Assembly (NCBI GenBank): GCA_003140895.1
Contig: PLLH01000068.1
Coordinates: forward strand, 1-57,416
Direction: 5' to 3'
Source: Elusimicrobiota bacterium
GTDB lineage: Bacteria > Elusimicrobiota > Elusimicrobia > F11
DNA length: 57,416 nucleotides
Under the pieces are notes generated by a model, which was given only the letters and a program-made list of their open reading frames with translations, ran no database searches and was not told where the DNA came from. Position 1 is the first letter of the stretch. Each line of letters starts with the position of its first letter. Position numbers and translations under genes: made by a program. Positions 39,041 to 49,500 of the stretch are shown here, one piece after another.

Positions 39041-39712
39041 ATGATGACAACGGTTGTCGTTCTTGGCGCGGGAATCCTGGGGGGAATTGGAATGTGGATG
39101 GTTTCTGATCCGGCGGCCCTGTCTGCTTTGGCCGGTCGGCTCAAAGAGGCGGTTCACCGATGGGAACGGTTTCGCTGGCGAGAGAGAATCATTGATCAGT
39201 GGCCGGACGGATTGACCTTGCTCTCCGGGGCAGTCAAAGCGGGTCTCACGCTGGATGAAGCGTTGACCGTTCTTATGACGGAGTCTCCGCAGCCGCTCAG
39301 AAATCATATCGCGCGCCTGTTGGGCGAGGCGTCTCATTGGCTTCCATTCCAAGTTCGCGTCCAGATTCTTTTCAAAGACCCGTCTTTATCCTTGGCGCGG
39401 GCCACCTTGCTCTTATCTCACGCCGCCGGCGGGCGCGCGGCGGATTTGTTGGAATCGTGCGCGCGGATTTTAAGACGCAAGAGCGAGCTTCGGGAAAAAG
39501 CCCGCATGCTGACCGCTCAAGCGCGCTTAACAGCGTGGGTTGTCGGCTTGTCTCCGTTCGTTTTGATGGCGTTGCTTCAGGTTTTATCGCCGGAACTCAT
39601 TCGCCCGTTTTTCGCGTCAAAGGCGGGGCTATTCCTTTTGGCGTTGGTAATTCTTCTGGTGACGGCGGGTCTTTGGACCGTTCATGTGATGGCGAAAGGA
39701 TTGGACGCGTGA
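39041..39712 (+). CDS. tadB: TadB-like type II secretion F-domain protein
   Basis: DGLTLLSGAVKAGLTLDEAL, paired C-terminal TM helices; follows CpaF. Confidence 0.85.
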   Translation: MMTTVVVLGAGILGGIGMWMVSDPAALSALAGRLKEAVHRWERFRWRERIIDQWPDGLTLLSGAVKAGLTLDEALTVLMTESPQPLRNHIARLLGEASHWLPFQVRVQILFKDPSLSLARATLLLSHAAGGRAADLLESCARILRRKSELREKARMLTAQARLTAWVVGLSPFVLMALLQVLSPELIRPFFASKAGLFLLALVILLVTAGLWTVHVMAKGLDA

Positions 39713-40455
39713 AGACGAGCGTCGTTCTCTTCTTTTCGATATCCGTTTATATCGCCTGCCAGGCTTTCTTCGAACTTCATTGGAAGAGCCGTTTGCGCCG
39801 GCGATGGGCGGAGGCGTCCCTGACGCCGTCCTCGCTCGGCGTCCGCCGCTGGTTTTTGTGTGGGGCGTGGGGCGCGATCGGCGCTCTTCTCCCATGGCTG
39901 GTTTTTCAAGATCAGGCGTGGCTTGCTCTCGCCGGCGGCGCTTTTGGGGTGTGGGTTCCCTTCCACATCGTTCGTGAAGAGAGGCGGAAGAGGACGTGGG
40001 CGAACTGGACACAATTTCCTGATTTTTTGGAGCTTTTGGCGATGGGGTTGTCCGCCGGGATCACGCTGGAGAAATCGTGGGAGCTGGCCTCCGGGCATTT
40101 GCCGGAGGGATCCTTGCGGAGCGAACTGATTCAGGCGTTCCGCTCCATGGAATGGGGTCAGTCCCGCGAGGAGGCGTTCCATTCACTTCAACAACGGTTG
40201 GATGATTCCCGGGTTTCGTCGGTCCTCGTGTTGATCCACCAGGGGATGAAACGAGGCGTTTCTCTGCATTCGCTTCTTTTGGATCTCACGGAATCGATGC
40301 GGTTGTCGGCGTCGCTCACCGTTGAGAAAAAGGCGCATACCATGTCGATTCGCCTCCTCTTCCCTATCATGATTTTTATTTTCCCGAGCTTGTTCATCAT
40401 TCTCTTCGGGGCGCTTTTTCTCCAATACCTCCAAAACGGGGCCTTTGTTTTTTGA
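39709..40455 (+). CDS. tadC: TadC-like type II secretion F-domain protein
   Basis: [29 protein letters not shown] at 39709 overlapping tadB stop; the ORF-track start at 39337 lies inside tadB. Confidence 0.85.
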   Translation: MKTSVVLFFSISVYIACQAFFELHWKSRLRRRWAEASLTPSSLGVRRWFLCGAWGAIGALLPWLVFQDQAWLALAGGAFGVWVPFHIVREERRKRTWANWTQFPDFLELLAMGLSAGITLEKSWELASGHLPEGSLRSELIQAFRSMEWGQSREEAFHSLQQRLDDSRVSSVLVLIHQGMKRGVSLHSLLLDLTESMRLSASLTVEKKAHTMSIRLLFPIMIFIFPSLFIILFGALFLQYLQNGAFVF

Positions 40456-40510
40456 TCATCCTTCCGTCATTTGTTTTAATGTGCCATCCGAAAGCGAGAA
40501 GGAGATCTGT

Positions 40511-41473
40511 TTGAAACTAACAGGACTCAAAAATAAACGTGTGTTGGTGACCGGAGGAGCCGGATTTCTGGGGAGTCATTTGTGTGACCGGCTCGTTCGG
40601 CTGGGGGCCGAGGTGATTTGCGTCGATAACTTCCTGACCGGCCGTCCGGACAACATTTCCCACCTCATGGGGCATCCTCTTTTTTCTTTTATCCGGCATA
40701 ACGTGACGCAGGATCTCTATATCACCAAACCGCTTTTTGCGGTTCTCCATTTCGCCAGCCCCGCCAGCCCCGTCGATTATTTGGAATTTCCGATCGAGAC
40801 CCTGAAGGTAGGCGCGTTGGGAACGCATAAAATGCTGGGGCTGGCCAAAGCCAAGAAGGCCCGGTTCCTGTTGGCGTCCACGTCGGAAATTTACGGCGAT
40901 CCCAAGGTGCATCCTCAGCCGGAATCGTACTGGGGGCATGTGAACCCGGTGGGTCCGCGCGGGGTCTACGATGAAGCCAAACGTTACGCGGAAGCGCTCA
41001 CGATGGCGTACCACCGCGTTCACGGCGTCCCCGTCCGGATCGTCCGGATTTTTAACACCTATGGTCCCCGCATGCGGCCCAACGACGGCCGCGCCATTCC
41101 GGCGTTTATTTCCCAGGCGTTGTCGAATAAACCGGTCACTATTTTCGGCAGAGGGAATCAAACGAGATCTTTTTGTTTTATCGACGATGAAGTGGAGGGA
41201 ATTCTCCGGTTGCTTCTGTCGGACGCCACGGGGCCGATGAACATCGGAAATCCGAACGAGATGACCATCGCCTCCTTGGCGCGGCTTATTATCAAGATCA
41301 GCAAGAGCAAAAGCCGTCTTGTCTTTAAGAAACTTCCGGTGGACGACCCCAAGGTTCGGCGGCCCGATATCGCGTTGGCCCGCCGGCGGCTTCGTTGGGC
41401 GCCGAGCGTGGGTCCCCGGGAAGGTCTTAAAAGAACGATCGAATGGTTTCAAGTGGTTCGTCCCTTATCTTAA
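40511..41473 (+). CDS. UDP-glucuronate decarboxylase-like NAD-dependent epimerase/dehydratase
   Basis: [60 protein letters not shown] 40511 with SD aaggagat. Confidence 0.92.
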   Translation: MKLTGLKNKRVLVTGGAGFLGSHLCDRLVRLGAEVICVDNFLTGRPDNISHLMGHPLFSFIRHNVTQDLYITKPLFAVLHFASPASPVDYLEFPIETLKVGALGTHKMLGLAKAKKARFLLASTSEIYGDPKVHPQPESYWGHVNPVGPRGVYDEAKRYAEALTMAYHRVHGVPVRIVRIFNTYGPRMRPNDGRAIPAFISQALSNKPVTIFGRGNQTRSFCFIDDEVEGILRLLLSDATGPMNIGNPNEMTIASLARLIIKISKSKSRLVFKKLPVDDPKVRRPDIALARRRLRWAPSVGPREGLKRTIEWFQVVRPLS

Positions 41474-41500
41474 TCTGATCCCACTCTCTGAGGTGAGTTT

Positions 41501-43546
41501 ATGCTGAAAAGTCACAACACGCGTGCCTTCATGATTTGTCTCGGCGTCACGAGTTTGGTCCTTTTCGTCTATTTGAGGACGAATATTTTTGATTCATTGG
41601 AAATGAAGTCGATTGATTACCGGTTCCAGTGGCGTGGCAATCGCGCCGTCAATTCGGACATCGCTGTTATTACCGTCGACGAAGAATCCATCGACCAGTT
41701 GGGCCGCTGGCCGTGGCCGCGCGCGACTCACGGCAAAATGATTCGCCTTTTGAAAAAGGCCGGGGCCAAGGTGGTGGCGTTCGATAGCTTGTTTACCGAG
41801 CCCGATCTCCAAAATAAACCATCGGATGTGGAATTGGCGCAGGCCGCGAAAGACACCGGAATCGTTGTTTCCGCTTTTTTTTATAAAGAGGGTGTTCAGG
41901 AATGCGTGGGGCGGTCTCCTCTCATGCCGTTTAATCCATTGGGGAAAGACAGCCACCTTGGTTTTGTTAATTTGGAACCCGATGCGGACGGAGTGACCCG
42001 TCACGCGCCGCTGATCGCTTTTGAAGAAGTGGAAAAAGGCCGCTTCCAGATCCGCCCGTCATTGGCGGTGGCGGCCTGGGCTTTGGCTCGGGGAGAGTCT
42101 CTGGAGACGATTCTTCCTCAGCTTCCCGTTTCCATCGACAAATCGGATGTGACCCTTTCCCAAAATCGTCTTTTCATCAATTACGCGTTCGCCAAAGACA
42201 GCCCGACCGGTTACGCCTACCCCATTTACTCCTATGTGGATGTTCTAAAGGGGAAAATCAACGCCGGGAAAGAATTCAAAGGGAAAGCGGTGTTCGTGGG
42301 GGCGACGGCCGCCGCCCTGTATGATCTCAAGGCGATTCCCTTTATCTCCATTCATCCGGGCGTGATGGTGCATGTCAACGTCTTGGATAATTTGATGGCC
42401 GGTAATCACATACGAGAATCTTCGGTTGAGATCTCGTTGCTGCTGATCTTGCTCACCGGCGTCCTGTTTGGATTCCTTCTCTCTCGCGTATCGCCATGGG
42501 CTAAATTAGGGCTCTTCTTGGCGCTTGTGGCAGGATGGATCAGCGCGGGCTATTGGCTTTTTGCCTCTAAAAATTACGTTCTTCATTTGGTCCCGCCCCT
42601 CGTCACGGCTATTGGATGTTATGGCGGGATTCTTTTCTATCGGTTGCTCATCGAAGAGCGGGAAAAACGGAAGATCAAAGGAAGTTTCAAACAATATTTG
42701 TCTCCGAAAATTATCGACATCATCACGAAAGATCCATCCAAGTTAAAGTTAGGCGGCGAAGAACGGGAGGTGTCGATTTTCTTCCTTGATATCGCCGGTT
42801 TTACAACGATGTCGGAAGCGCTCAAACCCGCTCAGCTGGTTGAAGTGATGAACCACTGCCTGACGGTTTTTAGTCAAGTCATTCTCAAACACGACGGACT
42901 CATTAATAAATATATCGGCGACTGCATCATGGCGTTCTGGAACGCTCCCGTGGATCAGCCTCGCCACGCCGGACAGGCGTGTTGGGCCGCTTTGGATTGC
43001 ATCGCGGCCATACCGGAGCTCAACCGTCAACTTCAGGCCAAGGGACTCCCCAGCATTGATTGCCGGGTTGGAATCAATACCGGGACGGTCGTGGTGGGAA
43101 ACATGGGGTCTATTGAACGTTTCGACTATACGGTCATGGGAGACCCGGTTAATTTGGCTTCGCGTCTTGAAGGCGCCAATAAAGAGTATCGAAGCCATGT
43201 CATGGTGTCGGATGTGACCTTCGAGCAGGCTAAAGAGATGATTGAAGCGCGTGATTTGGATTTGATTCGGGTGAAAGGCAAGAGAGAGCCGCGAAAAGTG
43301 TTTGAGGTGCTCTGTAAGAAAGGGGAAATGTCGGAGGAGTTGGCCGCGGGTCGGGACAAATATCACACCGGACTGGGCCTTTATCGCCGGCGGAATTTCA
43401 CCGAGGCCATCCAGTCATTCGAGGAAGTCTTTTCCTATCTTCCGAACGATCACCTTACCCGGATTTATCTCGAACGCGCGCGCGCCTTCGCCATCAACCC
43501 GCCCCCCGCCACCTGGGACGGCGTTTTCGAGATGAAACACAAATAA
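41501..43546 (+). CDS. CHASE2-domain class III adenylate/guanylate cyclase
   Basis: CHASE2: IAVITVDEESIDQLGRWPWPRATHGKMIRLL; cyclase: VSIFFLDIAGFTTMSE, HDGLINKYIGDCIMAFWNAP, YTVMGDPVNLASRLEGANK. Confidence 0.95.
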   Translation: MLKSHNTRAFMICLGVTSLVLFVYLRTNIFDSLEMKSIDYRFQWRGNRAVNSDIAVITVDEESIDQLGRWPWPRATHGKMIRLLKKAGAKVVAFDSLFTEPDLQNKPSDVELAQAAKDTGIVVSAFFYKEGVQECVGRSPLMPFNPLGKDSHLGFVNLEPDADGVTRHAPLIAFEEVEKGRFQIRPSLAVAAWALARGESLETILPQLPVSIDKSDVTLSQNRLFINYAFAKDSPTGYAYPIYSYVDVLKGKINAGKEFKGKAVFVGATAAALYDLKAIPFISIHPGVMVHVNVLDNLMAGNHIRESSVEISLLLILLTGVLFGFLLSRVSPWAKLGLFLALVAGWISAGYWLFASKNYVLHLVPPLVTAIGCYGGILFYRLLIEEREKRKIKGSFKQYLSPKIIDIITKDPSKLKLGGEEREVSIFFLDIAGFTTMSEALKPAQLVEVMNHCLTVFSQVILKHDGLINKYIGDCIMAFWNAPVDQPRHAGQACWAALDCIAAIPELNRQLQAKGLPSIDCRVGINTGTVVVGNMGSIERFDYTVMGDPVNLASRLEGANKEYRSHVMVSDVTFEQAKEMIEARDLDLIRVKGKREPRKVFEVLCKKGEMSEELAAGRDKYHTGLGLYRRRNFTEAIQSFEEVFSYLPNDHLTRIYLERARAFAINPPPATWDGVFEMKHK

Positions 43547-43591
43547 AGAGGCCTTCGTCACTTGCTGCGGGTGGGGATAAACAATCAGGGA

Positions 43592-44401
43592 TTAGTAGTG
43601 ATTGAGGGTTCCGTCCATCTGTGAGCGTTGAAGAGCGATTTTGAAGGCCAGCGTTCCCACCGGCCAAATCACCAACGTGAAGCACCCCAGATAGAGGAGA
43701 TGATGCGAGATATCGGAGAATCCCGCGTTTGAGAGAAGGCTGTCTCGAAGAGCGGACAAGGCGTGCGTCATCGGAATCCAATCCGAAACGGATTTGAGCC
43801 AATTCGGTAAGATTTGAGTCGGAAAATAAACGCCGCCCAAGAGCTCGCTAAAAGTGGCGATGAGCCACGCCACGGGATTCCCCCGTTTAAACCGCAAGAT
43901 AAACGCCGCCGCGAGGACCCCCAACCCCATAAACGATGAGAGCGTGAGAAGAAGGGCCACCAAGGCGGGGAGAATGTTGGCTTGAGGGAGCACGAGTCCA
44001 AAGGTGGTGAACCCGACGATGAAATAGAGGATCACTTCGATGGTGGCATACGAGAAATCCCACAGGGCGGAGCCCGCCAAGAACGTGGGAATGCGGACGG
44101 GAGACACGAGGATGGATTCCAAGGTTCCCAGGAATTGCTCTTGTCTTAAGTTTTGCGAGAAGGAGTTGAGCCCCACCGATTGATAGGTTGAGAAGGCGAT
44201 CCCGATCAAAACAAAGGGGAAGTAAGCGCCGCCATAAGAGGAGAGAAAGGGGGAAGGGGCGGAATCAAACATCCGGGAGACGAAATAGAACGTGGCGGCG
44301 TTGAAGAAGACGCTGGCCATGTCCAGCACAAAAGCGAAACGATAGCTCGTGGCCTGCCGGGCATCCCGAAGGATGAACGAGAACAACGTTCTAAAAATCA
44401 C
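43592..44401 (-). CDS. ABC-2 type transporter permease
   Basis: Six-TM pattern, LGTLESILVSPVRIPTFL, overlaps ATPase gene. Confidence 0.88.
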   Translation of the reverse strand: MIFRTLFSFILRDARQATSYRFAFVLDMASVFFNAATFYFVSRMFDSAPSPFLSSYGGAYFPFVLIGIAFSTYQSVGLNSFSQNLRQEQFLGTLESILVSPVRIPTFLAGSALWDFSYATIEVILYFIVGFTTFGLVLPQANILPALVALLLTLSSFMGLGVLAAAFILRFKRGNPVAWLIATFSELLGGVYFPTQILPNWLKSVSDWIPMTHALSALRDSLLSNAGFSDISHHLLYLGCFTLVIWPVGTLAFKIALQRSQMDGTLNHY

Positions 44402-45168
44402 TTTTTCTCCTCCGCGTCGACGGTCTTTAAATAGAATTCTTCGACGGACATATGCTGAAGTTCTTTTTGAAGGTCCCGAGCCTCGATATTCTTGATGATT
44501 TCCCCGTTGTTCAAAATGACGATGACATCGGCTATGCGCCGGGCTTCTTCCAATTGGTGAGTGGAGAGGAGCACTGTTCGTTTGTGGACGCGGGCGAGGT
44601 GATCTTTGAGGAGCCGCCGGAAACGTAAGATGGTGTGGGGGTCGAGATTTCGCATGGGTTCATCCAACAAAAGAACCGATGGGTTATGAAGAAGCGCGCG
44701 TGTCAGGGCTATTTTCTGCCGGGCGCCGCCCGACACCTTGAGCATGGTTTGATCCAACTCATCATGCATGTCCAACTGAAGCGATAGATTGCCGAGGAGA
44801 CGGTCGATCTCCGGTTTAAGAAGGTTGTGCAGAGAAGCGAAAAATTCGATGTTTTGCCGCCCCGTCAATCGCCCATAGAAACCGCTCCGGTCTTCGGCGG
44901 GCATCCAACCGATGTGGGAACGGGCCATCGACGGGTTGTGCGCCAAATCGATTCCCATAATGGAGATGGATCCTTCGGTCGGCTCCAGGAGCCCCGCCAC
45001 TGTTTTAAGCAGCGTTGTTTTGCCGGATCCATTGGGTCCCAAGAGACACACGATTTGCCCCAGGGGGATTTCCAGCGACACATTGTTAAGCGCCGTTTTC
45101 CCCGTCGCGGATTTCCCGAAGCGTTTCGTCACATTTTTTATGTCTATTATGATGGGCGAATGTTCCAT
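44398..45168 (-). CDS. ABC transporter ATP-binding protein (ABC-2 exporter)
   Basis: [54 protein letters not shown]. Confidence 0.93.
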   Translation of the reverse strand: MEHSPIIIDIKNVTKRFGKSATGKTALNNVSLEIPLGQIVCLLGPNGSGKTTLLKTVAGLLEPTEGSISIMGIDLAHNPSMARSHIGWMPAEDRSGFYGRLTGRQNIEFFASLHNLLKPEIDRLLGNLSLQLDMHDELDQTMLKVSGGARQKIALTRALLHNPSVLLLDEPMRNLDPHTILRFRRLLKDHLARVHKRTVLLSTHQLEEARRIADVIVILNNGEIIKNIEARDLQKELQHMSVEEFYLKTVDAEEKK

Positions 45169-45217
45169 AGGGTCAATTGTGTTAATTTTTCAGCCTGAAT
45201 ACAACAATGCCCTCACC

Positions 45218-45291
45218 CTTCGAGCCTTCGGCTGAAGCCTTCGGCTGGAAGCCTTCGGCTCGAAGCCCTCTCCCATTAATGCGGGAGAGGG
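45218..45291. repeat. Compound REP-like element: nested GCCTTCGGC hairpins plus CCCTCTCCC/GGGAGAGGG hairpin
   Basis: CTTCGAGCC (45218-45226) with GGCTCGAAG (45257-45265); CCCTCTCCC (45266-45274) with GGGAGAGGG (45283-45291). Confidence 0.7.
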
Positions 45292-45387
45292 GACGCAAAT
45301 TCGAACAACAAGTGTGGCGCTTGGGACATAAAAAAGTGAGAATTTAAACCACACTTTATCTCAGATATTTTATCAGGAGGAGAACGT

Positions 45388-46353
45388 ATGTTGCGACGGG
45401 GACTATTGATGACATCTTTTGTTTTGTGCGCTTTCTCTATTGTGGGAGCGCAAGAAAGGCCGTCTCAGGAATACCGGGTCACGGATGTTCAAGGCCCCGC
45501 CGGCATTGTTCCAAAGCAGACGCGAGAACCTTCGCCCGCCATTAAAGGGTTGCTTCTTTTGCCGGGAGACCGGCTGATCACCGGGAAAGGGGGGCGGGTT
45601 GAAGTGGCCACGAAACAAGGGACGGTGATGGAGCTCAAGGAAGAGTCCAATTTGCGCGTCGACGCCATGTCTGAAAACGGGGGCGCCTTTTTCTTGAAAA
45701 TCGGGCGTTTGTTGGGGCGCTTTGCCTCAAAAAAAGACACCGGAAAGAACATGTCGTATCGTATTCGAACGCCGATGGCGGTGGCGGCGGTGCGCGGCAC
45801 CGAGCTTGGCATCGTCGTGGATGAAAACAAAGAAATGCAGGCCGGCGTCGTCGAAGGAGAAGTGGCGTTTGGCCCGGATGTGGAGCCGTCAACGTCCGAT
45901 GTCAAAACAGATGAGGCCACTCCTGTTCAAGTCAGTTCAGCGTCCGTCGAGGGAAGTTCTGCGACCATTGTGATGGACCGTGCCGATGATGACGTGTCCG
46001 CCTCCTCCGCCCCCCAAAGCGGGGAGATTGTTGTTCACGGATCTCAGGGAGTGGTGTATAAGCCGGGTGTCTCCCCGGTCAAAATGGCTCAGATTCCGCC
46101 CCTTGTTGTCAGCTCGCTCGATTGGTTTCAGAGCGTTCGCGCGCGCGTCCCCGCTCTCAGAGAGCAATGGAAAGAGTTGGATACGCCTTCCCAAATGAAG
46201 CTCCGCGCGGGGGCGTTGCGGGAAAAAATCACCTGGACCGTGCCGGCCAAACTGGGCGACGACATTATTTCCCCATCAAAAAGCATGGAAAAGAAACGCA
46301 TCCAGCCTGAAAAAATTCAGATCGAGAAACCGCGAGTCCCAAAACCGCAGTAA
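45388..46353 (+). CDS. FecR-domain secreted protein
   Basis: Signal peptide; LLPGDRLITGKGGRVEVATKQGTVMELKEESNLRVD, RTPMAVAAVRGTELGIVVDE. Confidence 0.85.
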   Translation: MLRRGLLMTSFVLCAFSIVGAQERPSQEYRVTDVQGPAGIVPKQTREPSPAIKGLLLLPGDRLITGKGGRVEVATKQGTVMELKEESNLRVDAMSENGGAFFLKIGRLLGRFASKKDTGKNMSYRIRTPMAVAAVRGTELGIVVDENKEMQAGVVEGEVAFGPDVEPSTSDVKTDEATPVQVSSASVEGSSATIVMDRADDDVSASSAPQSGEIVVHGSQGVVYKPGVSPVKMAQIPPLVVSSLDWFQSVRARVPALREQWKELDTPSQMKLRAGALREKITWTVPAKLGDDIISPSKSMEKKRIQPEKIQIEKPRVPKPQ

Positions 46354-46388
46354 GGTCATTCTCCCAACTAAAAACGAGGCCAAAAAAC

Positions 46389-46410
46389 GCAAAATAACGC
46401 GTTATTTTGC
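46389..46410. repeat. Perfect 22-bp palindrome GCAAAATAACG|CGTTATTTTGC
   Basis: Exact self-reverse-complement; about 35 bp after the fecR-like stop codon, possible terminator or operator. Confidence 0.6.
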
Positions 46411-46465
46411 CCGGTCGCCCTGTTGCTCCCAGCTTAATCCTTTTACCGCCAATCTTTATCACTTT

Positions 46466-46522
46466 TTAACCCCATCTTAAGGCCAACTTAACCCCGCGCC
46501 TTTACAATTTGTTTACACCATA
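46466..46522 (+). promoter_or_regulatory. 11-bp-phased TTAA (x3) and TTTACA (x2) array upstream of giant ORF
   Basis: TTAACCCCATC-TTAAGGCCAAC-TTAACCCCGCG-CC-TTTACAATTTG-TTTACACCATA. Confidence 0.5.
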
Positions 46523-46588
46523 ATTGTTTCAAAAATGTCGCTGAATTTTCGTCCAGGTCAGGGTAGGCTAAGGAGAAATCACGCTCAC

Positions 46589-49500
46589 ATGATGAACCCA
46601 CGCGAAAAACACTTGTACCGTAAGGTGACTGCGGTTATTGTGGCGCTCGCACAATTGCAGACTCAGGTCCTTTGTGCCGGGCTCCCCTTTGTAACCGGCC
46701 TACCCCCCGGGTTCGACACGCTTTCTCTGAAGGCTTCGTTGTTCGCGAAAAAATTGATTTCAAACGGTGTCGTTGTCTTTCACGCTTATCCCTACTCCAC
46801 CTTCATCGATCCCCGCGGCAAGACAGACCTTCCCCAGGAATCCCGCAGCACGCCCGAGCAAGCCCTTGAACGAGAAGAACAGCAGATGGGCATTTTAAAG
46901 AAGATGGAAGAACTCCAGATCTTCGCTCAAGAGACGTTTCAAAACCGTCCCAAACTTCCCAACAGCCCCATCGATATTCTGGACAGTATCTCCACCTACC
47001 GGTTGAATACCAACGTGGCCAAGGAAGTGAAAAAGGTGTACGAGAGCCGGCTGAATTCCGAACAAGCCATCGATCAGGAAATACAAACCATGCGCAAAGC
47101 CGTGACAGGCGCCGGCGGGTCCATGCGCACGCAGAGCGACGGATCCCGCTGGTTCTATATTCACGGCCTCTTGGCGTCCATTCGAGGTCAACGATACGTT
47201 GATGGAAACGGCCAGATCACGACGGTGGATACGCGCCGCATCAAGTACGACAAAGAGCGCCGGCTCCAACGGGGATCCACGCGGATTTCCAAGGATAGTT
47301 TGGGGAACGTGACGGTCACGGTGCGCTCCGATACGGAGTACACGAAAGAGTCCAATGAGCACGGCACGCAAATCGTCACCGATTACAAGGACACGATTCT
47401 GGACCCGAACGGAAACGTTCGCGTCGTCGAACGGCACAACATCACCTATTTGCAGGGGCCCGACGTCGACAAGAAGCAGAAGGGCGTTTACGTGACGTCC
47501 TATGACGAGACCGAAACGGATCAATTCGGGAACAAAACGACGCGGAGCTGGGACAACGGGACCTATATCAAACTGGGGCAGCAGAAGGACTGGTATCTCA
47601 CCGGATACAACCAGACGGAAACCGATGCCGATCACAACACGACGGTGACCCGCTGGAGCGGCGGGACCTACGTGCACAACGCGAACTATCAGAAGCTTCA
47701 TTCCATCAACACCACCCGGCAGGAATATGTGCTGGGGAGTTATATCCAGGAAATCACCGACGCGAAGGGACTGGTCCGGACGGAAAAGTGGACGAACGGA
47801 ACGTATGACAACCGGGACAACCTGGCTTCGTTTGATCAGACAAATTTAAACGCCGCCGGGGAGCTTCCCACCTTGATCGAGTTTCGGAACGGCGTTTACG
47901 ATTCTCGTGGACGCCAAATCGCTTACGCGCGGACGGAAAAAATGGCGGACGGATCTCAAACCAAAGTGACCCGCTTGAGCACCGCCTACAACACCCTCGG
48001 TGATACGACGTCTTACACGGAGCGCGTGGAAGGAAGCGATGGGCTGGTCCTTCGCGTTGACCGGTTCGGCATCACCTACAACAAAAAGCGGCAGCAACTC
48101 GCCTACAAAGAAACGCGCATGGATCAGGAGGGAGGCCTCATCGCTTTCGCGTGGTCGGCGCTGGAAAGCGGAGTGGACCAAGAGGCTGTGGCCCGTTCCG
48201 GGGAGAAAGGCTACGACTCCCGAGGCCGTTTGATCGGGTATCAGGAAACGACCGAGGCGGAGGGGCTTGTTGTCACCCATTTAACCACGGGGGTCACGTT
48301 TGACGCGCGCGGCGGACGAGCCAGCTCGACGGAAGTCACCCAAACGACGGGCGTGTTGGACGGCGCGGATGTCGATGTGACGCACATCGTTGAGACCAAG
48401 CGGCTCGACACGCAGTATGGAGACAATGGGCAGGTCGGCTCGTATCGGGATGAGATCATGGATTGGGCCCAGGACAACAACGACAAGGATAAAACGATTT
48501 TGCGGGATGTGCTCACCATGCTGGTCCGGGAAAATATTACCACCAGCGGTTATGTGGAAACGAAGGCCACGACGGGCGGAACCAAACGAACGGAGGCGGG
48601 GCAAGACGATTCGGAAACGATCACGACGCAGGTGGTCACCCAGCAAACCGACACCGTCTATGACGGGAGCGGCCGCGTGAACAGCTATAAACAGCGCGTG
48701 ACGGATTCAACCGATCCGGAGAAGGTGACGAGCAGCGTGTTTTCTCATTTGTTGTATGACACCCAAGGGCGTCTGATTCATTCCCTTGAAGAGGCGCAGA
48801 TTGATTATGTGACCAGCGATCCTGCTTACAATCGGTCCTATACCATGGAAACGGAACGAGGAAAGATGGTCTATGACGCCTTTGATCGGATTTCGAGCGT
48901 TGAGACCCGGACTCGAACCCTGACGTCCGGAACGGACACCACCACCGTCGCCAATCGAACCAACGTGGTTTATAACGCCATGGGGGATATCGCCCGCTAC
49001 ACCGAAAGCGTTGAATCGAGCGCCTCTCCCAATCTCACGGAGACGACCGTTTGGCAAGGAGAGAGCTACACGGCTCTCGGGCGCTTGAACGCGTCTCTTC
49101 AAACGCAGCGGAGCGCAGGCCGGGACGAAAACGGCAATCAACTGGATAGCTCCCGCACCATCCATACGACCAACATGGCGTATGACGATCGAAACCGGTT
49201 GACGCGATATACCGAGGTCGTCAATGGGTCGGACGCGCCGGGTGTGACGACGACCAATCAGATTAACGCCATCGCCTACGATGCCAAGAATCATCAAACC
49301 ATTTTGGACCAAACCACGTTAAGAGAAGGAGCGGGCGTTTATGAATTAACCACCACCAAACGCCGGATCCTGGAACCGTCGGATGGAACGGGCGTCGTTA
49401 AAAAATTCGAGGAAACCATCACGACGCCGGACGGCGTCACGACAACCAACACGCAAACGGTGGATTGGACGGATTGGGGCTTCAATGACCAGGTTCTATC

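Noticed and set aside
39337-39708. N-terminal extension of the TadC ORF as listed in the track
   Set aside because: Lies inside tadB in another frame; GTG at 39709 overlapping the tadB stop fits the translational coupling of the operon.
40517-41452. 311-aa minus-strand ORF
   Set aside because: Antisense to the UDP-glucuronate decarboxylase-like gene; shadow ORF.
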